Below, piece after piece: positions 1 to 6,353 of a stretch of 8,997 bases of DNA. The position numbers and the translations under genes are program-made. The DNA is from JAWLBR01 sp041687495 (GTDB lineage: Bacteria; Bacillota; Limnochordia; DTU087; JAAYGB01). The notes beneath the pieces are model-generated. The model was given only the letters and a program-made list of their open reading frames with translations, was not told the DNA's origin and searched no databases. Each line of letters starts with the position of its first letter. The stretch's first letter is position 1. The DNA is taken from positions 1 through 8,997 of the forward strand of contig JAWLBR010000108.1 in assembly GCA_041687495.1 (NCBI GenBank). The letters run 5' to 3'.

Positions 1-960
1 AACTTCCCCACGGTCCTCCCTCATCTGAGGCGGAATGTACTGCAGCCCCAAATGCCCATAGAGGGCCTGCTCACCGGTGAAAGTCAATGCGCACTGCGAA
101 CCCCTCGCGAAAACTCCATGTTCATTCACTTTGAGGCCCTGCTGCTTGGCAATCCCCCGTAGACGCACATTGTGCTCCTTGGAGCCAGTCATATGCTGTA
201 GCGCTGAAGCGAACTGTTCAGGCAGAACAGTCCGTAAGTCAACTTGCACCCCGGCTCTCAACTTGACCGTAGCCTTTGTCTCCCCTGTAGCCAACACAGC
301 ACCCACACTCGGCATCTGACAAAACAGTCTAGTCGTCTGAGCCGGTTCAGACGAAGCGGCAACTATATCGATATCCTTAACCGTTTCCTTGCCCCTCCGC
401 ACACTGCCAGCTACGCTCACTTCTGAGACACCGGGAAACTTGCTAATCTGTTTCACCAGATCCTGCGCCAGCGGCAAAGCCACGCCGAGAAGTACACGCC
501 CCCCCTGACTACGCAGGGTGTTAATCCCTCTTAGGATATTCCACTCAGTGCGAGGGCCAAGTCCCGATAGCTCTCGAATCCTCCGGCCTTGGCAGGCCGC
601 TTCCAGTTCATCCAGGCTGGATACGCCCAGCTCGTTCAAAAACCTATAAGCTAGTTTGGGTCCAATCCCCGGCACCCGAGAGATCTCAAGCATTCCCGGG
701 GGAATCTCCACAAGGAGCCGCTGGTGGTACTGGATCTTCCCGGTTTCTAAGTACTCAGCAATTTTCTTCGCCAAGGCCTCGCCAATCCCATCGACACTTT
801 GCAAACCGCCCCTAGCTGCCAGCGATGTAACCGGCTCTGACAAGAGCTCTAGAGCACGAGCTCCCTTGCGATAGGCTCTTGCCTTAAACGCATTCTCGCC
901 TTTCAGCTCCAACAGGTCCGCAATCTCTCCGAAGATCCAGGCAATCTCTATGTTCTTCAA
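1..960 (-). CDS. polX: DNA polymerase/3'-5' exonuclease PolX, N-terminal part (runs off window edge)
   Basis: Family X DNA polymerase, which in Bacillota fills short gaps during base-excision repair and usually carries a C-terminal PHP nuclease domain. The 320 codons present begin KNIEIAWIFGEIADLLELKG, the typical N-terminal 8-kDa helical domain. Helix-hairpin-helix motifs lie near residues 57-66 (DGIGEALAKK), 97-104 (PGIGPKLA) and 132-137. The nucleotidyltransferase signature GSVRRGKETVKDIDIV is at 185-200, giving metal ligands D196 and D198, with the third aspartate at D241 (QVDLR). GSKEHNVRLR at 259-268 is also characteristic. The sequence leaves the window at PPQMREDRGEV, just where the PHP domain should begin, so C-terminal features cannot be judged. 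The start is TTG at 960 with a GGAGGGG SD about 8 bases upstream; an in-frame GTG at 1002 is an alternative without a clear SD. It lies 61 bases after cvpA, as in the yshA-yshB-polX order of B. subtilis. Identification is firm. Confidence 0.95.
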   Translation of the reverse strand, partial: MKNIEIAWIFGEIADLLELKGENAFKARAYRKGARALELLSEPVTSLAARGGLQSVDGIGEALAKKIAEYLETGKIQYHQRLLVEIPPGMLEISRVPGIGPKLAYRFLNELGVSSLDELEAACQGRRIRELSGLGPRTEWNILRGINTLRSQGGRVLLGVALPLAQDLVKQISKFPGVSEVSVAGSVRRGKETVKDIDIVAASSEPAQTTRLFCQMPSVGAVLATGETKATVKLRAGVQVDLRTVLPEQFASALQHMTGSKEHNVRLRGIAKQQGLKVNEHGVFARGSQCALTFTGEQALYGHLGLQYIPPQMREDRGEV

Positions 961-1021
961 ACCAAGGACCCCTCCGTGGTGCGGCTTGGAAATCTGCTTC
1001 ACCGAGTCAATGCTCCCGGGG

Positions 1022-1555
1022 TTATAGTGACCTCCGACTCTTGTCAGTCTTAGGAATCTCCCACCTTGGAAAATTGTCTGGAAACAGGGCCTCCAACTCT
1101 CCGTACACCCGTGGTAGTACCACAATTACTCTGCGGGCTAGGTATGAATGTTCCAAAGAGGTATACGCAAAGGACATAGGAACCGAAGCCATAAACACTA
1201 CCAAGATGCACGTGAACAGAAATCCCTTAGCTAATCCCATTCCCAGGCCACCCAAACGATCTACTATGCCAATGGGAGTAAACTGAATGGCCTTTCCCAT
1301 GATGAACCCCAAGATACCGGCTGCCACCGCCGCTCCTGCAGCAATGAGAATAAAGGCGGCCCCATTTGCCAGTCCAGGGGGCATACCAGTAGTCATAACC
1401 AAGTATGCTCCGGTATCCGTGTAGTATTCATATGCGAGAAAGATAGCCCCAACCAAACCAAGGACTTCGAAAACCTCTCGAATTAGTCCGCGTCCGAGAC
1501 TGCGAAATACCGTAAAGCCGACGATACAGACAATCAGAATATCTACCCAGTTCAC
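1022..1555 (-). CDS. cvpA: CvpA family membrane protein
   Basis: Small integral membrane protein of the CvpA (colicin V production) family; the biochemical role in Bacillota is not established, and links to envelope stress are known mainly from enterobacteria. From the chosen GTG the protein has 177 residues, normal for the family. About four hydrophobic segments are visible, near 4-17, 28-42, 65-87 and 106-125, followed by a charged tail. The family hallmarks are NWVDILIV at the N-terminus, RSLGRGLIREVFEVLG near 18-33 and DRLGGLGMGLAKG at 99-111. The start is GTG at 1555, preceded by a GGGGGG SD-like run about 6 bases away. An in-frame ATG at 1639 would add 28 hydrophilic residues, overlap the end of zapA and does not resemble family N-termini, so I rejected it. 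It lies between zapA and polX, the conserved Bacillota order. Confidence 0.88.
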   Translation of the reverse strand: MNWVDILIVCIVGFTVFRSLGRGLIREVFEVLGLVGAIFLAYEYYTDTGAYLVMTTGMPPGLANGAAFILIAAGAAVAAGILGFIMGKAIQFTPIGIVDRLGGLGMGLAKGFLFTCILVVFMASVPMSFAYTSLEHSYLARRVIVVLPRVYGELEALFPDNFPRWEIPKTDKSRRSL

Positions 1556-1604
1556 TTCTACGCCCCCCAAAGGTAAGGGTAACTGTTGGTCCTTGTTAGA
1601 ACTA

Positions 1605-1880
1605 CTAGTCCAGTTCAGCCAAAAGCTGCTCCAACTCATTCTTTTCCCTAGTCAGCTTCTCCACCTCATCAGCCAGATAGATGGCTGCAAGAATGGCGGC
1701 CTTATGGCGCGGCAAGTCTGGGTACGCTGTGACAATCTGCCGCATGCGTTCGTCCACCAAGCAGCCAAGGCGGGTAATGTACTCCTCGCCGCCTTCGCCC
1801 CGCAACGTGTATTCCTCTCCCAAGATGCTGATCCGAGCCTTAGCCAGGTTGGCTTTGTTTTCCTTGTCTTGTAGTGCCAC
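1605..1880 (-). CDS. zapA: Cell division protein ZapA
   Basis: ZapA binds FtsZ in the cytoplasm and promotes bundling of protofilaments at the division septum. The 91-residue product has normal ZapA length. The N-terminal globular part holds ILGEEYTLRGEGGEEYI near 19-35, and a helix carries VDERMRQI near 42-49. From about residue 62 to the C-terminus there is a heptad-rich coiled coil (AAIYLADEVEKLTREKNELE) that forms the tetrameric stalk in the family. The start is GTG at 1880, with GGGAGGG about 9 bases upstream; no better start exists. It corresponds to yshA in B. subtilis, which sits in the same pheT-to-polX neighbourhood. A 138-base gap with two hairpins separates it from pheT, so it probably heads its own zapA-cvpA-polX unit, though I see no convincing sigma-A promoter there. 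Confidence 0.93.
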   Translation of the reverse strand: MALQDKENKANLAKARISILGEEYTLRGEGGEEYITRLGCLVDERMRQIVTAYPDLPRHKAAILAAIYLADEVEKLTREKNELEQLLAELD

Positions 1881-1929
1881 GGCAAAAGCCCTCCCAAGAT
1901 AGCTTGTCCGTAGATCACTTCCCTACTTG

Positions 1930-1944
1930 AAGGAAATATTCCTT
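1930..1944. repeat. Short inverted repeat upstream of zapA
   Basis: AAGGAA and TTCCTT face each other across a 3-base centre (ATA), about 50 bases upstream of the zapA start. It could be a protein-binding site. Read on the minus strand it overlaps AAAGGAATA at 1945-1937, which fits the -35 consensus of sigma-H promoters, but the element 12 bases further on (AGGGAAGTG) fits the -10 consensus only partly. The function is unknown and chance is possible. Confidence 0.3.
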
Positions 1945-1955
1945 TACGTTGAGCG

Positions 1956-2008
1956 AAACGGCCGATGGTTTAAGTCCCATCGGCCGCTGCAAAATCTGCT
2001 AAGCAGAT
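1956..2008 (-). terminator. Tandem hairpins ending the pheST operon
   Basis: Just after the pheT stop the transcript first meets a small hairpin (2008-1994, ATCTG/CAGAT) followed by TTT. It then meets a strong 10-bp perfect stem, arms 1977-1986 and 1959-1968 (CGGCCGATGG on the plus strand), with an 8-base loop, followed by TTT at 1958-1956. The stem is strong but both U-tracts are short, so termination may be partial and some read-through into zapA is possible. Confidence 0.7.
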
Positions 2009-2018
2009 CGATTTTCCT

Positions 2019-4424
2019 TTAGCGACGCACTTGAACCGCCAATTCGCTGTCTAGCCGCGTCTGGATTCTATCCAGAATCTCCAGAATCTCATCGTCCCGA
2101 AGAGTTCGATCGGCTGCCTGAAATACCATAGTAAACGCTAAGGATCGGAAGTTCTCCGGGATTTGCTCACCCTGGTATACATCAAACAACTCGATGCTCT
2201 GAAGCAAACCCTCTCCGCTGGACAGCATCAGTTTTTCAATCGCCTCGGCCTTGACCTCGTAGGGAACTAGTAAGGCGATGTCTCGGGAAACTGCAGGGTA
2301 TCTGGGCAGCGATTTGACCCTGCGCACCAGGTTCATCGCCGCCTGCAGCGGAGCAAGATTGATCTCGGCCACCACTGCTCTACCAGGAATTGAATACTCC
2401 TCTGCCTGAGTAGGATGAAGCTCACCCATAACGCCGACGACCTCTCCCTGGCAGTAAACGGCAGCCGTCCGACCTGGATGCAAACCAAAGTGCTCCGATT
2501 GTTCAAAACTCAATTCTATACCAAGGGCCGCAGCTACTCCCTCTAGTATTCCTTTGAGGTCAAACACGTCAACGGCCTGCCCTGTGCGTCCCCACTGGCC
2601 CTTCGGCCAGGTACCGGTCATCGCAACGGCTAGAACCCACTCATCTTCCGGCTGCTCCGATAATGGCAGCTTCTTGGCGCGATACACGGGACCTAATTCG
2701 AATAGGTGAACATCCTCTTGCTGCCGGGTTAGGTTTCGCTCCACCGACTCCAGCAGCTGCGGCAGCACCATGGTCCGCATCCCGCTCCATTCTTCATTGA
2801 GCGGATTCTGGATTTTGATCATCGAAGAAGCCCCATGCGTCTCAGGAACACCAAATCTAGCCAGACTTTTCTCGGAGGTAAAGGTATACGTCATTGCCTC
2901 ATTGAGGCCAAACCCAATGAGCACATCCCGCAGAGCATCACGGAAAAACATGGCTGGCTCTTTCCCACCGGGGGTTCCTGCGGCGGCAGGCAGCGTCGCC
3001 GGAATCTTATCAAACCCATAGAGCCGCCCAATTTCCTCAACCAAATCCGCTTCTCGCTCCAAGTCACTGCGGAACGTAGGTACGGTAACAGTGATTGTAC
3101 CGTCGCAAAGCTTAGTACCCAACTGAAGTCGGCTCAAGTACTTGACACATTCCTCAGCTGAGATAGTCACTCCCAGTAACCGACTCACCTGATCTAAACG
3201 CAGCTCTATCTGCCAAGGTTCCACGGGCTCCGAATACACATCAACAATCCCTGCGGCAACCTGCCCGCCAGCCAACTGTGCAATCAGATCGGCGGCTCGA
3301 TTTAGTGCCAGTAAGGTGGCATTGGGATCCAGTCCCTTCTCAAACCGGTGCGAGGCCTCCGAACGCAGTCCCAGGGCCCGCGACGTCCGACGGATGTTGG
3401 GGCCATGGAAGTTCGCTGCTTCCAGCAGGATATTCACCGTGGCCTCGGAAACTTCACTGGTCTGGGCGCCCATTACACCGGCTATTACCTGCGGCTTAGC
3501 TCCGTCTGCGATGACGAGCATGTCATCGGTAAGGGTCCTATGTTCGCCATCGAGAGTAACAATAGTCTCACCTGGGTGAGCTCGCCGCACCACAATGCGG
3601 TTCTCTGCCAGTAAATCGTAATCAAAGGCGTGCAGCGGCTGACCCAACTCCAGCATGACAAAGTTGGTGACATCAACAATGTTGTTAATGGGGCGCATGC
3701 CCGCCGCCAGCAGACGCTGCTGTAGCCAAAGTGGTGATTCGCCCACCTTGACGTTCTGTATGACTCGACAGCTGTACCGAGGACACAAATCGTCGGCCTC
3801 AACTGTCACCGAAGTCAGACTGTCAACACTGATACTGGTCTCCATGATCTGAGGTTGTGGTATCCGCAGTGGGCTATCGGCGATTGCCGCCACTTCACGG
3901 GCAATCCCCACAACACTCAAGTTGTCAGGTCGATTGGGGTAGATCTCCAGTTCCAACACCGAATCATCTAGACCAAGGGCGTCAGCGATAGTTACCCCCA
4001 AAGGAGTGGCCTCAGGCAGTACCATGATTCCTTTGTGCTCATCACTCAAGCCCAGTTCCCGCTCTGAGCAGATCATTCCGTTGGACTCTACTCCCCGTAG
4101 TTTTGCCTTCTTAATCTTGAAGCTACCGGGAAGCACCGCCCCGATGGTGGCAAAGGGAACAATCTGGCCAGCAGCGACATTGGGAGCTCCGCAAACGACC
4201 GAGACTGTATCTTTGCCATCAAAAACCTCACACACCCTCAGCTTATCTGCATTCGGATGGGGTGAAACCGCCTGCACCTTAGCCGTGATGACACCGGTGA
4301 CACTGGGGGCAAGACTTTCTACACCGTCTACCTCTGACCCCGACATCGTCAACCCATCAGCCAGCTCCTGGGGGCTCAGATCAAAGTCTACATATTCCTT
4401 CAACCAATTGTACGATACTAGCAT
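2019..4424 (-). CDS. pheT: Phenylalanyl-tRNA synthetase beta subunit
   Basis: Beta chain of the cytoplasmic alpha2-beta2 enzyme that charges tRNA-Phe. The beta chain provides tRNA recognition and post-transfer editing of Tyr-tRNA-Phe. The 801 residues match bacterial PheT of about 800. Domains in order: N-terminal B1 segment (LVSYNWLKEYVDFDLSPQEL); OB-fold tRNA-binding domain about 40-150 (SPHPNADKLRVCEVFDG, GVESNGMICSERELGL); B3/B4 editing domain about 210-370 (NIVDVTNFVMLELGQPLHAFD); B5 domain about 405-480; catalytic-like core about 485-690; and a C-terminal ferredoxin-fold anticodon-binding domain about 708-800 (LPRYPAVSRDIALLVP). The start is ATG at 4424 with GGGAGGTGG upstream at good spacing. 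It follows pheS by 18 bases, so the two are co-transcribed under the upstream T-box. No truncation or odd feature is visible. Confidence 0.98.
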   Translation of the reverse strand: MLVSYNWLKEYVDFDLSPQELADGLTMSGSEVDGVESLAPSVTGVITAKVQAVSPHPNADKLRVCEVFDGKDTVSVVCGAPNVAAGQIVPFATIGAVLPGSFKIKKAKLRGVESNGMICSERELGLSDEHKGIMVLPEATPLGVTIADALGLDDSVLELEIYPNRPDNLSVVGIAREVAAIADSPLRIPQPQIMETSISVDSLTSVTVEADDLCPRYSCRVIQNVKVGESPLWLQQRLLAAGMRPINNIVDVTNFVMLELGQPLHAFDYDLLAENRIVVRRAHPGETIVTLDGEHRTLTDDMLVIADGAKPQVIAGVMGAQTSEVSEATVNILLEAANFHGPNIRRTSRALGLRSEASHRFEKGLDPNATLLALNRAADLIAQLAGGQVAAGIVDVYSEPVEPWQIELRLDQVSRLLGVTISAEECVKYLSRLQLGTKLCDGTITVTVPTFRSDLEREADLVEEIGRLYGFDKIPATLPAAAGTPGGKEPAMFFRDALRDVLIGFGLNEAMTYTFTSEKSLARFGVPETHGASSMIKIQNPLNEEWSGMRTMVLPQLLESVERNLTRQQEDVHLFELGPVYRAKKLPLSEQPEDEWVLAVAMTGTWPKGQWGRTGQAVDVFDLKGILEGVAAALGIELSFEQSEHFGLHPGRTAAVYCQGEVVGVMGELHPTQAEEYSIPGRAVVAEINLAPLQAAMNLVRRVKSLPRYPAVSRDIALLVPYEVKAEAIEKLMLSSGEGLLQSIELFDVYQGEQIPENFRSLAFTMVFQAADRTLRDDEILEILDRIQTRLDSELAVQVRR

Positions 4425-4442
4425 CTTCTCGCCACCTCCCTG

Positions 4443-5456
4443 TTAGAACTGCCGCAAGAACCGCAGGTCGTTTTCAAACAACAGTCGAATATCTTCGATC
4501 CCATAGCGGGTCATCGCCAAACGCTCCAGACCTATGCCAAAAGCAAAACCAGTCACCTGGTTTGGATCATAACCAGCCATCTCTAAAACCCGTGGATGAA
4601 CCATACCTGAGCCCAAGACTTCCAACCAACCAGTCCCTTTGCAGACTCGGCACCCAGCGCCTTCGCACACAATGCAAGAGATGTCCATCTCCGCACTAGG
4701 CTCGGTAAAGGGGAAGAAACTGGGGCGGAAGCGCACTTCACGGTCACCATACAGACTTCTCGCCAGTTCCATCAAGGTTCCCTTAAGATCCCCGAAGGTG
4801 ATCCCCTTATCTACCACCAAGCCCTCAACTTGGTGAAACATGGGACTGTGAGTGGCATCAGCATCTCGCCGATAGACCTTTCCCGGGGCGATAATCCGCA
4901 CCGGGGGCTCTTGCCTTTCCATCACCCTGATTTGAACCGGGGATGTTTGTGACCGCAACAAGAACTCTTCGGTAATGTAGAATGTGTCCTGCATATCACG
5001 GGCCGGATGATCTGGCGGAACATTTAGGGCCTCGAAGTTGTAGTAGTCAGTTTCGATCTCCGGACCCTCAACCACCTGAAATCCCATTCCGACAAAGATC
5101 CGCTGCAGATCTTCGAAAATTATGTTGAGAGGATGCTTGGTCCCCCGACCAGGCCGCCTTCCCGGAAGGCTTAGGTCAAGGGTCTCGGCCTTGAGCCGCG
5201 CCTCGGTCTCAGCTTGAGCCAACGACTCCGTCCGTGCAGCCAGCGCAGCCTCTACCTGTCCCCGCACTTCATTGACTAGCTTCCCAATGGCTGGACGTTC
5301 CTCTGGGGACAACTGCCCCATCCCCCGAAGAATTAGGGTCAGTTCCCCCTTCTTACCTAGGAATCGTACCCGAACATCCTCCAGCTCACGGACGCTGCCA
5401 GCGCTGGCGCAAGCAGACAAGGCACTTTCCTTCACCTGCATGAGTTGCTCCTTCAA
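4443..5456 (-). CDS. pheS: Phenylalanyl-tRNA synthetase alpha subunit
   Basis: Catalytic alpha chain of phenylalanyl-tRNA synthetase, a class II synthetase. From the chosen start it has 337 residues, close to the usual 340. An N-terminal coiled coil occupies about 1-90. Class II motifs follow: motif 1 around KHPLNIIFEDLQRIF (107-121), motif 2 around APGKVYRRDADATHSPMFHQ (190-209) and motif 3 GFAFGIGLERLAM (303-315). Four cysteines at 261, 264, 269 and 272 (CIVCEGAGCRVC) form a possible zinc knuckle of a kind seen in other Bacillota PheS proteins. The start is TTG at 5456, preceded by AAGGAGGGAG about 5 bases away; the protein then begins KEQLMQVKESAL, as homologues do. An in-frame ATG at 5540 would add 28 residues, has GGGAG abutting the codon and was rejected. 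Expression should depend on the T-box leader about 150 bases upstream. Confidence 0.97.
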   Translation of the reverse strand: MKEQLMQVKESALSACASAGSVRELEDVRVRFLGKKGELTLILRGMGQLSPEERPAIGKLVNEVRGQVEAALAARTESLAQAETEARLKAETLDLSLPGRRPGRGTKHPLNIIFEDLQRIFVGMGFQVVEGPEIETDYYNFEALNVPPDHPARDMQDTFYITEEFLLRSQTSPVQIRVMERQEPPVRIIAPGKVYRRDADATHSPMFHQVEGLVVDKGITFGDLKGTLMELARSLYGDREVRFRPSFFPFTEPSAEMDISCIVCEGAGCRVCKGTGWLEVLGSGMVHPRVLEMAGYDPNQVTGFAFGIGLERLAMTRYGIEDIRLLFENDLRFLRQF

Positions 5457-5606
5457 AAGTCTCCCTCCTTGAACTCTCGTAAACACTACGTTTGGTAACA
5501 GTCTCCCCATATATCCACAAAGACTGCCTAATTCTAGCATCTCCCAGGAATCAAGGCAGCGCCGCCGGATCTCGCCACCAGTAATCTGGACGCCTGAGCC
5601 TAAAAC

Positions 5607-5641
5607 AAAAAAAGAACCTCCGTCTTTTAGGAACGAAGGTT
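5607..5641 (-). terminator. T-box intrinsic terminator and competing antiterminator
   Basis: The terminator stem pairs AACCTTCGT (5641-5633) with ACGGAGGTT (5623-5615), with one G-U pair, and is followed by C and seven T residues (5613-5607). The competing antiterminator pairs TAGGA (5659-5655) with TCCTA (5632-5628). It uses bases next to and between the terminator arms and encloses the TGGT bulge. The two structures cannot form together, the standard T-box transcriptional switch. Confidence 0.9.
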
Positions 5642-5830
5642 ACTCGCGGTACCATCCTATTTGACTGCATCAGCAGTCCACTTAGTTCAGGCGCTTGAAC
5701 CGCAGTTCGCTACGCCCTGCTTCTGTAACGGGAAGCCCCCGGATAGGCCTACTATATCTGTTCAACCCTCAGCTCAGAAGGGAATTTCGGCCAGGCCCTG
5801 CCTCAGATGCTCTCAATCTACGACATCCGT

Positions 5831-5845
5831 CCCTGTCAAACAGGG
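5831..5845 (-). other. Extra hairpin within T-box Stem I region
   Basis: CCCTG (5845-5841) and CAGGG (5835-5831) pair perfectly across the loop TTTGA. The hairpin lies between the presumed 5' strand of the specifier loop and the GAGAGC element (5814-5809) that resembles the AG-bulge region. It may be a lineage-specific insertion in Stem I or part of an unusual Stem I fold. Confidence 0.5.
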
Positions 5846-5970
5846 GTCCTTAGCTTACTTGTCTTCGTCATAGCCACTTGCACCACTGTATTGTAGTATC
5901 CGTTCTACCTGTTAGCGCCACATCGGGGCACCTTCATCACACCTACCGACTAACGGGAAACCGACAATCA

Positions 5971-5986
5971 AAATACCGGGTGGTAT
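5971..5986 (-). terminator. Weak hairpin after the yqzL-like gene
   Basis: Two bases after the yqzL stop, ATACC and GGTAT (5986-5982 and 5977-5973) pair across the loop ACCC, followed by TTTG. Five base pairs with a short U-tract suggest at most a weak or partial terminator. If it works, the T-box would need its own promoter, and none with a good -35 is visible. Confidence 0.3.
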
Positions 5987-5987
5987 A

Positions 5988-6089
5988 CTAGTTCAAAATC
6001 GCATGTGCATACTGCTTATACATCAAATAGGCGGTCACCGAACCCGTCGCTTCGAACAGCTTCCAGAAAAACTCGGCAGTAAGATTCAA
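5988..6089 (-). CDS. YqzL-like small protein
   Basis: A 33-residue product that I recognise as the YqzL-like family of Bacillota. The key stretch is EFFWKLFEATGSVTAYLMYK (residues 6-25). Its spaced W9, F12, T15-G16-S17, Y21-L22 and K25 correspond to the W..F..TGsI..YLl.K pattern of B. subtilis YqzL as I remember it. The family's function is unknown to me; in B. subtilis yqzL lies near era and recO, not pheST, so the location differs. The start is TTG at 6089, the only usable start because an in-frame TAG lies at 6107. SD-like GAGGGG (6105-6100) and GGTGGGG (6101-6095) precede it. There is no signal peptide or clear membrane span, though the N-terminal half is aromatic and amphipathic. It appears to be the first conserved gene of the transcript that later enters the pheST T-box. 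Confidence 0.75.
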   Translation of the reverse strand: MNLTAEFFWKLFEATGSVTAYLMYKQYAHAILN

Positions 6090-6139
6090 ACAGGCCCCAC
6101 CCCTCTAGCAAAAAGAGTAGTCTCTCGAAGAGTTCCCAC
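6086..6139 (-). CDS. Possible 17-codon upstream ORF coupled to the yqzL-like gene
   Basis: Starting at GTG 6139 the frame reads MGTLRETTLFARGVGPV and stops with TGA at 6088-6086. This stop overlaps the TTG start of the yqzL-like gene in the sequence TTGA. GAGGTGA (6154-6148), the strongest SD match in this leader, sits 8 bases before the GTG; a second in-frame GTG at 6151 lies inside that SD. The layout suggests translational coupling. I recognise no homologue, and a 17-codon frame can arise by chance. Confidence 0.3.
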   Translation of the reverse strand: MGTLRETTLFARGVGPV

Positions 6140-6162
6140 TTCTACGCTCACCTCTTAATTCA

Positions 6163-6193
6163 ACAACAAGACGAGGTATCGAGAACTTGTTGT
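6163..6193 (-). other. 5'-terminal mRNA hairpin
   Basis: ACAACAAG (6193-6186) pairs perfectly with CTTGTTGT (6170-6163) around a 15-base loop. The left arm lies at the transcription start expected from the promoter at 6227-6198, so the mRNA would begin with this hairpin. Such structures can protect 5' ends from decay; that role is inferred. Confidence 0.5.
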
Positions 6194-6227
6194 GACAATT
6201 ATACCACACCCAAACCAGGTGTGACAA
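6191..6227. repeat. Operator-like repeats on the yqzL/pheST promoter
   Basis: Minus-strand TTGTCACA occurs twice, at 6227-6220 and 6198-6191, exactly 29 bases apart; the first covers the -35 and the second covers the end of the -10 and the start site. Between them CACACC (6223-6218) and GGTGTG (6210-6205) form an inverted repeat with a 7-base centre inside the spacer. The layout resembles a repressor operator. No regulator is identified. Confidence 0.4.
6198..6227 (-). promoter_or_regulatory. Sigma-A promoter for yqzL-like gene and pheST
   Basis: TTGTCA (6227-6222) and TATAAT (6203-6198) are separated by 18 bases, with an extended -10 TGG directly before TATAAT. It is the best promoter seen in the window and points toward the yqzL-like gene and the T-box. 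The start site should fall near 6191. This leaves a leader of about 50 bases to the possible upstream ORF and 320 bases to the T-box. Confidence 0.8.
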
Positions 6228-6353
6228 CTGAACAGACGAGTCTTTACCTGCAAAGCGTTTGTTCCTAGCGACCTTTAGCTCTCACCCATTGCTAAAACCT
6301 CAGCGAGAGTGAAAAACTATGGGCAACCCGGACTAACGAAGGGAGGGGTAACC

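Larger units (their letters stand above)
5607..5872 (-). promoter_or_regulatory. T-box riboswitch, tRNA-Phe specific, upstream of pheST
   Basis: T-box leaders bind a cognate tRNA: the specifier loop reads the anticodon, and the T-box bulge pairs with an uncharged NCCA end, favouring the antiterminator. Here the 3' half of Stem I reads GAAATTCCCTTCTGAGC (5788-5772); the codon after GAAA is TTC at 5784-5782, a phenylalanine codon matching the downstream gene. A conserved-looking AGTAGGC and CCGGGGGCTTCCCGTTAC linker follows. A Stem III-like hairpin is GACTGC/GCAGTC (5678-5663). The T-box core AGGATGGTACCGCG lies at 5658-5645, where TGGT is complementary to an ACCA tRNA end, as expected for tRNA-Phe (discriminator A). 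The antiterminator and terminator are listed separately. The 5' boundary is approximate: GACAAGTA near 5863-5856 looks like the 5' strand of the specifier region. The apical part of Stem I was not folded with confidence. Confidence 0.93.

Noticed and set aside
4006..4446. 146-aa plus-strand frame
   Set aside because: Fully antisense to pheT, without an SD or recognisable protein features; a shadow of the real gene.
5457..5540. 28-codon N-terminal extension of pheS from ATG 5540
   Set aside because: Purine-rich GGGAG abuts the ATG with no spacing, the added residues do not resemble PheS, and TTG 5456 has a strong SD and the expected N-terminus.
5890..5919. Possible T-box promoter with -10 TACAAT at 5895-5890
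   Set aside because: The best -35 choices (GGCGCT with 18 bases, TGGCGC with 19) match poorly. It remains possible but is much weaker than the promoter at 6227-6198.
6228..6353. Promoter for the plus-strand cysteine-rich gene
   Set aside because: TTGCTA at 6289 and ACTATG near 6316 are 21 bases apart, too far; no sporulation sigma consensus was recognised. Nothing supportable was found.
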